64,000 nucleotides of DNA from NCBI GenBank assembly GCA_948144175.1, contig CANXME010000804.1, positions 1 to 64,000 of the forward strand, written 5' to 3'. Position numbers and translations under genes: made by a program. The notes beneath the pieces were generated by a model. It was not told the DNA's origin and searched no databases. It saw only the letters and a list, made by a program, of their open reading frames with translations. Shown in pieces: positions 19,113 to 44,300 of this stretch. Numbering within the stretch: the stretch's first letter is position 1; each line of letters starts with the position of its first letter. This DNA comes from Closterium sp. NIES-65. Its lineage: Eukaryota; Streptophyta; Zygnematophyceae; Desmidiales; Closteriaceae.

Positions 19113-20760
19113 TGGGGAGAACAGCAGGCAGCAGCAGCAGCAGCACCACGGGAGAGCTGCTGTCAGCAGGGGCCACTCGCGTGGAGCGACTGAGGGGGCT
19201 GCGTTTTACACCCCCGTTGAAGGGGCAACTGCGTTTTACGGCCCACCAACTGAGCATGCGGCCTTCTTCGCCCCCCCTACTGACGGGGCTGCGTTTTACG
19301 CCCAAGCTGTAGGGCGCTCCCAGTCCCACAGGCACGCTGCAAGCCCCTCCCACTCGTATTACAGGCAGGCTGTAAGTCACGGTCGCAGCCTGAGCCACGG
19401 CCCTGGGGGGTGGGCTGTCACTGACCCTCACTTTGCTGCTGCTGATCAAGCTGGGACGGAGAGCGGTTTGGAGGTGTGGCGTGCGGTCATGCAGGGGTAT
19501 GGGGAAGGGGGTGTGGGCGCAGTGGGGATGGGGTATGGGGAGCAGGGTACACGGACAGGGATGCAGTATGGGGAGGGGGGTGGGGGAGCAGCGGGAATGG
19601 GGTATGGGGAGGGGGATAATGTGGGGGAAGCAGGGATTGAGTATGGGCTGGGAGGCAGTGAACAATCAGGAGCAGTGATAGCCTGTGGGCCGTGGCAGGA
19701 AGGGGGAGAGGGGGTTGTGGGGGGGAGTCAGAGGCTGGTGGTGGCGAGTGGGAGTGAGAGGGACGGCGATAGGAGCAGTGTGGGGGACAGGAGCAGTGTG
19801 GGGGATGGGAGCAGTGTGAGTGTGGGGGATAGCCTGGTGTCGCTTCTGAGAATTCTGAAAAACGAGGGGGAGGGCGATGGGAGCAGTGTGGCGGATAGTC
19901 TAGCAAGCAGCATGGATGGTGGTGGTGGTGGGGGCATGCCGGGTATGGCCGATGGGAGGTCTGGTATGGGTGATGGGAGAATGAGTGTGGGTGATGGGAG
20001 AATGAGCGTGGGTGATGGGAGAATGATTGTGGGTGATGGGAGAATGAGTGTGGGTGATGGGCGTTCAGGGATAGCCGATGCGAGGTTTGCGCATGCTCTC
20101 AGTCAGTCATTGGCACGGGCGGCTATGGGGAATCTAGAGTCAAATCAGAAGCCACTGCAACCACAGTTACAGTCACAGTCACAGTTACAGTCACAGTCAC
20201 AGTTACAGTCACAGTCATGGTCTCATCAGTCTGTGGCAGCGGCTGTGGCTCGTGATGCTCTGGGAATGAGCTTTGATGGGGATGTGCGAAACCTCTCTCA
20301 ATCCCAATCTCATTCCCACTCCCACTCTCGATCTCAATCCCACACCCACGCCCACCCCCATGCTCACCCCCACCCCCATAACCACGACAATCACCACGCG
20401 TACAAGTATCAGAGGCATTCGTTGCCCCAGTCAGACACGGAGGGGGAGGAGGATGGAGAGGCAAGGCCGTGGCTTCGTGTTAAGACCCGTGCCTCTCAGA
20501 CGAGCTCTTGGCATAGTGGGAAGTGGAGCAGGGAGCAGAGCGAGCAGCAGAGTGGACAGTGGGGTATGCAGCAGAACAAGCATCAGAGCAGGCAGCAAAG
20601 CAGGCAGCAGAGCATGGCTAGCATTAGCAGCCGGCATTCCAATGGGATGGAGAGTGTCCTCTGGGCCCCCACCACTGCAACCAGTTTCAGTGGCGCTGCT
20701 TCTGCTGGCGCTGGTACTGTTAGTGATATCACTCGTGGTGGTGGTGTTGCTGCTGCTGGT
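18952..20760 (+). CDS. Open frame with AFYAPP-type, GDGRMSV and Gln/Ser/His repeats
   Basis: Starts in the last TPMPG units and continues through repeats of GAAFYTPVEGATAFYGPP and HAAFFAPPTDGAAFYAQ, then LEVWRAVMQGYGEGGVGAVG, a GMGYGE repeat, SSVGDRSSVGDGSSVSVGD, six units of GDGRMSV (19,975-20,060), Gln/Ser and His/Ser tracts (QSQSQLQSQSQLQSQSW; SQSHSHSHSRSQSHTHAH). The better frame changes near 20,760 at a T/G homopolymer. LEVWRAVMQGY has a second copy at 21,220. Likely disordered; function unknown. Confidence 0.45.
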
Positions 20761-21420
20761 GCAGCGGGGAGGAGAAGGAGAGGTTTTTTCCCTGGGGTCA
20801 GGCTCAGAAGTCTCGTCCCTCCGAAGCAGATCCCGAGGGAGGGGCGGGTCTCTTAGTGATGTGACTAGCCTGGGGATGAGTGAGGGGGAGGGAGCGAGTG
20901 AGGGAGTGAGTGAGGGAGTGAGTGAGGGAGAGAGCACCCGGTCTGTGGAGGCGGAATTGGGAGACCTGATGGACGCTCTAGATGGTGAGCTGTCACCGTT
21001 CTGGACCGCTCATAACAGTGTGGGGAGCTTGGGGAGTGTTGGGGTAGGGAGGACTGGCAGCATTGGAAGCATTGGGCTGGGCAGGACTGGGAGCTTTGGG
21101 AGTGTTGGGAGCGCAGGGAGGATGTTGAGGGGGAGTATGGGGAGTTTTAGGTCGGTGAGGGAGGAGCGGGAGGCAGGAAGGGGAGGAGAGGAGGGTGAGG
21201 AAGAGAGGGAAGCGAGGATGGATGTGTGGAGAGAGGTGATGGGGAATTACTGGGAGATGAGAGGGGCGGGCGCGTTCGGGTATAGACATGCCGACAGACA
21301 TGCAGAGAGACGTGAGGATACACACGAGGACAGGGATGAGGATATAGATGAGGAGGGTATAAATATGAATGGCAAGGTGGATGCGTATAAGGGGGAGAGG
21401 GCCGGATGGGTGGTGCGTCA
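20760..21420 (+). CDS. Second copy of the LM-DG-PFW / VWRxVM module
   Basis: Continues one frame over from the previous block: GGEGEVFSLGSGSEVSSLRS, SEGVSEGVSEGESTRSVEAE, LGDLMDALDGELSPFWTAH, a Gly/Ser repeat (GSIGSIGLGRTGSFGSVGS), then ARMDVWREVMGNYWEMRGAG and a HAERREDTHEDRDEDIDEEG segment. Coding then passes to the next frame near 21,400. AEL-LM-ALDG-PFW plus DVWREVM reproduces the order found across 17.76-19.5 kb in about 300 bp, so the earlier copy has been expanded by repeats or this one contracted. Confidence 0.5.
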
Positions 21421-24400
21421 CAAGACTCACAGATGCTATTGTATGACAATTTGGGAGAGAGTGTGAGTGGCAAGGTTGGGGAAGAGTATGAGGAACAGGA
21501 AGAAGAGGAGGGCGGTTTGGAGGTTGAGGATAGGGAGGACGGGCATGAGGAAGAGGAGGAGGAGGAGAACGAAGAGGAGGATGGGAGGGTGGTTGTGGTG
21601 TTCAAAACTGCAACCCGAGCTGCTGAGATCCACGTGGAGGAGAGTGATAGGGGCAGTGCGGATCACTCTGCTGACGTGGCGAGTGATTTGAGTGAGCACG
21701 CGCTGTACAATGCTGAAGATGATGTGGCAGGTGCTGGTATTGTGACACGTGGGCGTAGCACACAGGAGGAGAGTGGAGAGTGGGATGTGCCAAGGGATTT
21801 GGAGCAGGAGAGGGGGACTGTCGGGGGAGTGGAGGATGAGGGTGAGAGGGTCAAGGTGAGTGGAAAAGCAGGAGCAGACAGTGATAATATTGGTGGTGGG
21901 GATGATGGTGCGGTGGCACCTGATGTCTTATCTGATGGGGTACACGATAGTGAAGAGAATGATGATTCGGGGGACATCCATGGTAGTGTGTATGAGGATC
22001 AAGAAACGGAGGAGGAAGGGGTAGAAGATGAGGAGGAGGAGGAGGAAGAGGAGGAGGATGAGAGGGTGGTAGTGGTGTTTAAGACAGCAACCAAGGGGAA
22101 AACGGATGAGGAGGAAGAGGAGGTGGTGGGAGAGTCCACGACTGAGAATGGGTCACTGACTGAGGGCCCTCTGGATACGGATACTGAGGATGTTGATAAC
22201 GAGTATGAGGACAACGAGAGGGTGGTTGTGGTGTTTAACCGGCCGAGAACTGGTGAGAGGAGGGACCAGGGGGAGGATGAGAGGGAGGATGAAGATGATG
22301 GGGAGGATGAAGATGACGTGTTGCTAGGCAGTGTGGTTGGGGATGCGATTCTGACAGGAAGTCAAATGGCCAGCCAGACAAGCAGTTATGCTGGTGAGGA
22401 GGAGGGTTGGGAGGCAGGAGAAGAGGAAGAGTTGATTGCTGGTGATAATAGTGAAGAAGGGAGTTTGGAGGATGGGGAGAGGGTGGTGGTTGTGTTTAAG
22501 AAGGCAACACATGCTGAGAAGGAGGAGGAAGTAGAAGATGAGGAGGAGGTGGAGGAGGAGGAGGTAGAGGAGGAGGTTGGAGGTATTAGCGAGGAGGGGA
22601 GTCTGGAGGATGGGGAAAGAGTGGTGGTCGTGTTTAAGAAGGCAACACATGCTGAGGAGGAGAAGGAAGAGGAGTTAGAGGAGGAGGAGGAGGTAGAGGA
22701 GGAGGAGGAGGAGGAGGAGGAGGAGGAAGTAGAGGAGGAGGTTGCAGGTATTAGCGAGGAGGGGAGTTTGGAGGATGGGGAGAGAGTGGTAGTGGTGTTC
22801 AAGAAAGCAACACATGCTGCGAAGGACGAGGAGGAGGAGGATGATGAAGAGGAGGTGGGAGAGGGACGGAGGGTGGAAGAGGAAATGAGTGAGGAGGGAG
22901 GAGAGGGACTGAGGGAGGAGGCAAGGAAGCATGAAGACGGGCATGAGGAGGAGGAAGAGGGGGAGGAAAAGGAGGAAGAGGAGGAGCAGGAGGAGGAAGG
23001 CTATGGGGAGGAGGAGGATGAGGAGGATGGGGAGAAGAGGAAGGAGATTGAGCGATGGATAGAGGTGGCAGAGATGGAAATGGCACAGACGAGCCCGCAG
23101 GGGGGAGTTAGCAGCAGGCGTAGTGGCAGCGGGGTGAGCAGTATTGACCTGAGCTTCAGTGTTGACTTGAGCAGAAGCAGGAGCAGGAGCAGGAGTCGGA
23201 GCGATAGTGGGAGTAGGAGCGAAAGTGGGAGCAGTGGCAGTGGAAGTGGGAGCGAGGGGAGTGAGAGTGGAACAGAGGCGAGTGGGAGTGAGAGAGAGAG
23301 GGTGAGGAGGGAGAGGAGTGAGGCGAGTGAGGAGGGGTCACAGGGAGAAAGCCTTGGGAGCAGCATCAGCAGTGGCAAACGCAGAGATAGGAGACACTTG
23401 AGCCATAGCAGAAGCAGAAGCAGTAACAGAAGCAGAAGCAGTAGCAGACACAGCAGCAGACACAGCAGGAACAGCAGTAGGCATAGCAGCAGACACAGCA
23501 GTAGACATAGCAGTAGGAGCAGGAGCGCGAGGAGGAGTCACAGCAGTGGTCCAAGCAGTAGGAGCAGAGATGAGAGTGTGGCGAGGGGGAGTGTGGATGA
23601 GAGTGTGAGTGAGGGACTGAGCTTGGAAGGGAGTGAGAGGAGAGTTGGGAGTGGGAGTGTGAGTGGGGGTGGAAGCAAGCGGTCGGGGAGGAGTAGTGTG
23701 AGTGAGCGACAGAGTGACCATTTGGTTGAGAGAAAGGTGGAGACAGCGAGTGTTGGTGCGAGTGAGAAAGCGAGTGAGGAAGGTAGTGAAGGTGAGAGAG
23801 GGAGCTTGAGCAAGAGTGATAGTGGCAGTTGGAGTGAAACGAGGAGCAAGCACAGTGCCACCGGCACTGCTACCGAAAGTGCTACGAGCAGTGTTACTGG
23901 CAGTGTCAAAAGCAGCGCTGCTGACAGTGCTGCATGTGGTAGGAGTCAGAGTGGGAGTGAACGAGCGAGCGAGAAAGCCAACAGCATGAGGAGCAGTTCT
24001 GATAGCAGTGGTGAGAGAGAGAGGAGTGACAGTGAGCGTGAGAGAGTGGTGGAGGAGACTTTGAGTGAGCATGAGAGTGTGCATGAGAGTGTGGGGAGGA
24101 GTGTGAGTGATCATGAGAGTGAGCATGTTAGTGAGCGTGAGAGTGAAATGCATAGTAAGGGCGAGAGTGATGGGGAAAGTGTGACCCTTAGTGAAAACGA
24201 GGGGAGTGGAAAAGATAGTGTGAGTGGAAGTCACAGCGAAGGCAGTAGTGCGAAGGATGACACTGAGAGTGTAGCGAGTGAGGGTGTGAGTGAGACAGTG
24301 AGTGAGGGAGTGAGTGAGGGGATGAGTGAGGGAGGGAGTGAGAGTCCGAAAAGCAGCAGAAGCCATAGCAAATACAGCAGCACGAGTTCCAAACATAGCA

Positions 24401-24445
24401 GTGCAGTGAGTGTAAGCAGTAGCGTGCACAGCCAACACAGCAGCA

Positions 24446-24612
24446 TTGACAGTCAGCGCAGCAGCTCGCACAGTCAGCGCAGCAGCTCGCACAGTCAGCG
24501 CAGCAGCTCGCACAGTCAGCGCAGCAGCTCGCACAGTCAGCGCAGCAGCTCGCACAGTCAGCGTAGCAGCTCGCACAGTCAGCGCAGCAGCTCGCACAGT
24601 CAGCACAGCAGC
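24446..24612 (+). repeat. 21-bp minisatellite encoding SQRSSSH, about 8 units
   Basis: Head-to-tail units of agtcagcgcagcagctcgca with c, nearly identical. Low divergence implies recent expansion or homogenisation inside the coding frame. Confidence 0.85.
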
Positions 24613-26169
24613 ACACACAGCAGGAGTGCAAGCAGCCATGCTCGCAGCAGTAGCAGCAAAAGCGATGCGTTCAGTGCTGCAAAGAGCGAGGAGACATCTG
24701 CTAGTGAGCGTTCTGAGACGACCCAGGACTCGCTCAGTGGAGCGAGTGGGGATGCTTCAGCCGCTGTGGGCAGAGTTGGTAGCACAACAGGCAGTTTGAG
24801 TGGCAGCAAGAGCAAGCACAGCAGGGGCAGTAGTGTAAGCAGGGGGAGCAGTGTAAGCAAGGGGAGCAGTGTCAGCAAGAAAAGCAAGGGAAGGAGCAGG
24901 GAGAGCAGTGTCAGCAAGAAAAGCAAGGGAAGGAGCAGGGAGAGCAGTGTTAGCAAGGAAAGTAGGAGGAGCAGTGTCAGCAGCCCTAGGTCGGATGGGG
25001 ACAGCTATGACGGTGGTTCGGGGAGTGGTGCGAGTGACAGGGAGGAAGAGAGGATGAGTGGGGAAATGGAAGAGAGTGGGGTAGTGGAGAAGAGTTGGGT
25101 AGTGGAAGAGAGTGGAGTAGTGGAAAGTGGTGCAATGGAGAGCTGGAGTGGGGTGGAGGGGTTAAGTGACGAGGAGCAAGGGAGCGAGGTCCAAGAGGCT
25201 CAAGCACACGGGAGTGAGGAGCGAGGGGTGGAAGGGCAGGAGAGTGAGGAGCGAGAGGCTGGAGAGCAGGAGCGTGAGGAAGATGGTGTGGATGTGTGGA
25301 GCAGTGAGAGTGACGCATGGCCTGAGGCAGAGGGAGAGGCGAGAGAAGAAGGGGAAGGAATAGTGCCAGCACCAGAAGCTGTGAGTGGGGATGGTGCAAG
25401 GGGTGTTGTGGAGAGTGATGAGGAGGAAGATGGGACAAGCTGGGTTACCAGCATCGTATCTCCTCTGCAGCAGGAGAAGGTGGCCCCTGGACACGTGGTG
25501 GATGCTGATTGGACGGAGGAGCTGGGGGAGGAGCAGCAGGTGGTGCAGGTGCCAGGAGCAGAGGGTCAGGTGGATGGTCAGGTGAATGATCAGGTTGGTC
25601 AACAAGCAGGTGAGCTACAGCAGCAGCACCAGGATGAAAGGGAGGTAGCAGCAGCAGCAGCGGCGGCAGCAGCAGCGGCAGGCAGAGCGGTTGCTGAGAA
25701 CGGGGCAGGGGTGGGCAAGGATGGAATGTCACGTTCAATAGAAGGCGATGGGATGATAAGGCAGACTGGCGAGGATGGGGTGATGAGGCAGATTGGCGAG
25801 GATGCGTATGTGTACGAGATGGGGGATGGTGTGCGAGGAAAGAGCAAGGATGAATCGGCACGTTCAGCAACAGGCGAGGACGGGGTTATTCGGCAGATTG
25901 GCGAGGATGCGTATGTTTATGAGATGGGGGATGATGTGGGAGCATGTGAGGAGCTGGATTGGAGCAGGGATGTGGGCGATGGGGGGGTGGGAATGCCGGG
26001 GTGGTCGGGTGATTGGACGAGGGAGAGTGAGGTGTGGAATGTGGGTGGAATGAGGGATGAGACTGAGGTGCTGGGGGCGAGTGGTGTGATAGCAGGTGGT
26101 GCTGCCAGTGTTGCTGCCAGTGGCGCTGCCAGTGTTGCTGCAGCGGTGCTGTCAGTGGCGCTGTCAAGT

Positions 26170-39869
<13,700 letters not shown>

Positions 39870-41049
39870 GTGAGCTGCATGTTTCTGCGTACTCTATTCT
39901 GACCTCCTCGCTCTTACCACTTGTAGATAGCCTGAAGTCCCAACCCCCTCATTTTACCAATGTCGTGACAACCTTTCCCCTTTCTTCTCGCTCTTTTCCT
40001 CCACCCCTTCCACCCCCTTTGCAGCGATCGCGGATGCTGTCGCTGGTGGCGTCACAGGGCCTGCACGTGCCGGCCAGTGCAGTGACTCGCGAGATCATGG
40101 GGCTCACAGGGGGGAGTGCCGGCTGGGGGCGAGCCGCAGTATGGTATCCTGGGACATAATGCTCACTCACCCGTGTTGCTTCCCTTACCCCCCTTTCATT
40201 GCTTGCAGCGATCGCGTATGCTGTCGCTGGTGGCGTCACAGGGCCTTCACGTCCTGGCCAGTGCAATGACTCAGGAGATCATGGGGCTCACAGGGGGGAG
40301 TGCTGGTGTTGCGCGTACCTCTTAACCATCCCTTCCATCTCCCACTCTTTGTGTCTCTTCTCCCTCCTCCCCCCCTTGCAGCGTTCACGGATGCTCTCTC
40401 TGGTGGCGTCACAGGGCCTGCATGTGCCGGCCAGTGCAATGACTCGAGAGATCATGGGACTCACAGGAGGGAGTGCTGGTGCTGCTGATACCTGTTAACC
40501 ATTTCTCCTCTCTCTCACTCTTCGCATCTTCCCTTCGAACTTGCAGCGTTCACGGATGCTCTCTCTGGTGGCGTCACAGGGCCTGCATGTGCCGGCCAGT
40601 GCAGTGACTCGAGAGATCATGGGACTCACAGGAGGGAGTGCTGGTGCTGCTGATACCTGTTAACCATTTCTCCTCTCTCTCACTCTTCGCATCTTCCCTT
40701 CGAACTTGCAGCGTTCACGGATGCTCTCTCTGGTGGCGTCACAGGGCCTGCATGTGCCGGCCAGTGCAGTGACTCGAGAGATCATGGGACTCACAGGAGG
40801 GAGTGCTGGTGCTGCTGATACCTGTTTACCATTTCTCCTCTCTCTCACTCTTCGCATCTTCCCTTCGAACTTGCAGCGATCGCGGATGCTCTCTCTGGTG
40901 GCGTCACAGGGCCTACACGTCTCGGCCAGTGCAGTGACTCGCGAGATCATGGGACTAACAGGGGGGTTGCTGGTGTTGCGCGTCCCTCTTAACCATCCCT
41001 TCCGTCTCCCACTCTCGGTGTCTCTTGTCCCTCCTCCCCCCCGTCACAG
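39870..41049 (+). repeat. Tandem array: seven copies of an acceptor plus exon start (RSRMLSLVASQGLHVPASAV)
   Basis: Exon-start copies begin at 40,025, 40,209, 40,382, 40,547, 40,712, 40,877 and 41,050, spaced 184, 173, 165, 165, 165 and 173 bp. Each has a pyrimidine tract and (t)gcag or cacag, then about 97 bp encoding RSRMLSLVASQGLHVPASAV plus TREIMGLTGGSA. Only the last runs on as the long exon. The others end within a few codons, and I find no donor in them that would keep phase 0 with the next acceptor. They are therefore mutually exclusive, decoy or poison exons, or dead duplicates. Confidence 0.85.
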
Positions 41050-41286
41050 CGGTCACGCATGCTGTCGCTGGTGGCGTCACAGGGTCTGCATGTGCCGGCC
41101 AGTGCAGTGACTCGGGAGATCATGGGGCTCACAGGGGGGAGTGCTGGGCTGGGGAGTCGGAGCATGGTGGTTCGGGACAGCATGGGGCGTGCGGGAGGAG
41201 GTGGTTTTAACCTGGGGCTGAGTCGCAGTATGGTGAAGGAACGAAAGCAGCCTTCGTTGCTGGATAGTAGTGGTAGCGAGGAGGAA

Positions 41287-41325
<39 letters not shown>

Positions 41326-44300
41326 GAAGAGGAGGAAGAGGAGGTGGAGGAGGAGGAGGAGGAAGAGGATGATAATGATGAGGAGGGTGAGGGTGGAGCA
41401 GAGGAAGGGGAGGGAGAAGAAGAGGAAGAGGAAGAAGAGGAGGGGGAGGAGGAAGAGTATGGAGAGGCGGCGGAGGAGGAGGAAGCAGGGGGAGAGGGAG
41501 GAGACGAGGGAGAGGAGGAGGAGGAGGAGGATGCACAGGAGGAAGTAGATGGAGTGGATCAAAAAGAGAATGAGGAAAGCGCGGAGGAGGAAGAGAAGGA
41601 GGAGAACGAGGAGAATGAGGAGCAGGAGGACTTAGAGCACGAAGATATGGAGGTTGGGGGCGAGGCGACTTGGAAGATGGAGGGAGCGGAGGAGGGTCCA
41701 GGTGAAGGGGAGTCAGCTGAGGAGGACGATGAGAGCAATGAGGAGGAAGAGGAGGAGGAGGTAGAGCAGGAGGACCTGGAGGAGAACGCAGCAGGACACA
41801 CGGATATGGAGGTCAGGGGCGAGGAGTCTTGGGACATGGAGGCTGAGGAGGGCCCAGGTGAGGAGGAAGAGGAGAATGAGAAGGTAGAGCACGAGACAGA
41901 GCACACCGATATGGAGATCAGGGGCGATGAGTCTTGGGACTTGGAGGAGGCTGAGGATGCTCCCGCTGAGGATGCTCCAACCGAGGACACTCCAGCTGAG
42001 GAGAGCCCAGCTGAGGCAGGAGGAGGAGCGGATGAGGAAGCAGGCAGTGATTCTGCCAAAGACCCCCTGCTGCTGAATGTGTCTGAGGGTGAGGGGCGTG
42101 TGAAGGCCCTTGCTGCTGCTATGCTGTCGCCTACTGCTACTGCTGCTGATACCACCACTGCATCCCCTAAAGAGGCGGTGGCGTTAGGTGTTGCTGGGGG
42201 GCGTGTGAAGGCTCTTGCTGTTGTGGTGGCGTCTGCTGCTGCTGATACCACCAGTGCACCCTCTAACAAGGCTGCGACTGTGGACGTTTCTGCTGGGAGG
42301 GTGAAAGCACTGGCTGCTGTGGTGGCTTCATCTGCATCTGCTGACGCCACCAGTGCACCCTCTAAGGAACCGGCGACTCTGAATGTTGCAGAGGGGCGTG
42401 TGAAGGCTCTTGCTGCTGTGGTGGCGTCTGCAACTCCTGACACCACAGCTGCAGCCCCGAAAGAGGCAGCAACTATAAATGTTCCTGGCGGGCATGTGAA
42501 AGCTCTTGCTGCCGTGGTTGCGTCAACTGCTGCTCCTGCTGACGCCACCAGTGCATCCCCCAAAGCGGCGGCGGCTGTAGATATCGCTGGCGGGCATGTG
42601 AAAGCTCTGGCTGCTGTGGTGGCGTCTGTGGGTGCTGCTGGTGCCACCAGTGCACCCTCTAACGAGTCAGCGGGTCTAGATGTTGCTGGTGGGCGTGTGA
42701 AGGCTCTTGCTGCCTTTGCGGCTGCTCCTGCTGCTGATGATACCACCAGTGCACCCTCTAAAGAGTCACCGGGTCTAGATATTGCTGGGGGGAGGGTGAA
42801 GGCGCTGGCTGCTGCGGTGGCATCCACTGCTGCTGCTGACGCCACCAGTGCACCCCCTAAAGAGGTGGTGGTGACTGGAGACGTTGCTGAGGGATGGGTG
42901 AAGGCTCTTGCTCCCTCTGTGGCTGCTCTTGCTGCTGCTGATACCACCATTGCACCCCTTGAAGAGGCAGCGGCTCTAGATGTTGCAGAGGGGCGTGTGA
43001 AGGCTCTTGCTGCTGTGGTGGCTTCTGTGGCAGCTGCTGACTCTGTCAGTGCAACGCCTAAAGGTGTGGCGAATCCTGATTTTGCAGAGGGGCGTGTGAA
43101 GGCTCTTGCTGCTCGGGCTGCCTCTGCTGCTGCAAACAACAGTGCTGAAAGCACCGGCGGTGCTTCAAAGGACTTGGTCTCTCTGGAGGTTGGAGAGGGG
43201 CGGGTGAGAGAGCTCGCTGCTATGGCTGCCTCTGCTGCTGCCAACAGCAGTGCAACCGCCAGTGCTGCTTCAAATGACCCCTCTCTGGATGTTGCTGGGG
43301 GGAGAGTGAGAGAGCTCGCTGCTCTGGCTGCCTCTGCTGCTGCCAATAACAGTGCTGAAACTGCTGACAGTGCTCCAAAGGACTCCTCTCTGGACGCTGG
43401 TGAGGGCCGTGTGAAGGCCCTGGCTGCTCTTGCTTCCACTGGTGCTACCTCTGGTAACAATGTTAGTCAAGGCCAATCTAATAGCAATGGTGAACCCACC
43501 ACGCTGTACGGCAATGACAAGAGCATCCAGCAGCAGCAGCAGCAGCACTACCCTGCTCCCTCCCCACGCCTCATCCACCGTCCCTACTCCCCGTCACCGC
43601 GCTCCATCCCTCACTCCCCATCCGCCCATCTCCCCTGCTACACTCGCTGCCCCTCCACCCATCTCGTGAGCCCCATTCGCCCCCGAAGAAGCTTCAGCCC
43701 TAGTAGGTTCCGGGCATTTGATGCTGCAGCAGTGGCAGCAGCAGCCTTGTCAGGAGTTTCCCCTCAGCGCCGCCGCTCCCCTTCGCCGAACCTCCCACGT
43801 TATTCCGCCTCTCCGGGGGCTTATCCTAGCGGCTTTCCCATCCGAACCTCGTCTGTGAGCCCGAGCCAGTCACCCATGGCCCGAGGCCTGCCTCCACGGC
43901 TGCCGCCGAGGTTCGGCAGCAGCGTGAGGTTTGGTGGGGGTGCGAGGGACCCGAGGTTTGGCGAGTTCCGTGATTCGTCGAGAGATTCAGATTTCCGCGA
44001 GGGGGCGGGGAGGAGAGGTGCTGGCATGGGGGAGGTAGGGGGAGGTGGAGCAGGAGGGGTTGGGGGTTTGGGGAGTGGGGGAGGGAGTGGGGGATACAGC
44101 AAATCTCGGTCGTTGGATCGACAGATAATGGTGGGATCACCAGGAGGGATGGTGGGAGGCGCGGGGGATGTGCTTATAACGAAGGGCAGTGGCGGCGGCA
44201 TGGAGGGAGAAGGGCATGAGGGGGAAATGCTGGGGGATGATGCAGAAAACGAGGAGGAGAGAGAGGAGGAAGATGAAGGGGAGGATGAGGACGATGAGGA

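Noticed and set aside
24446-24612. Regular short repeats that might suggest a CRISPR-like array
   Set aside because: Units are contiguous, with no unique spacers, and are codon-phased in an open frame; the DNA is eukaryotic.
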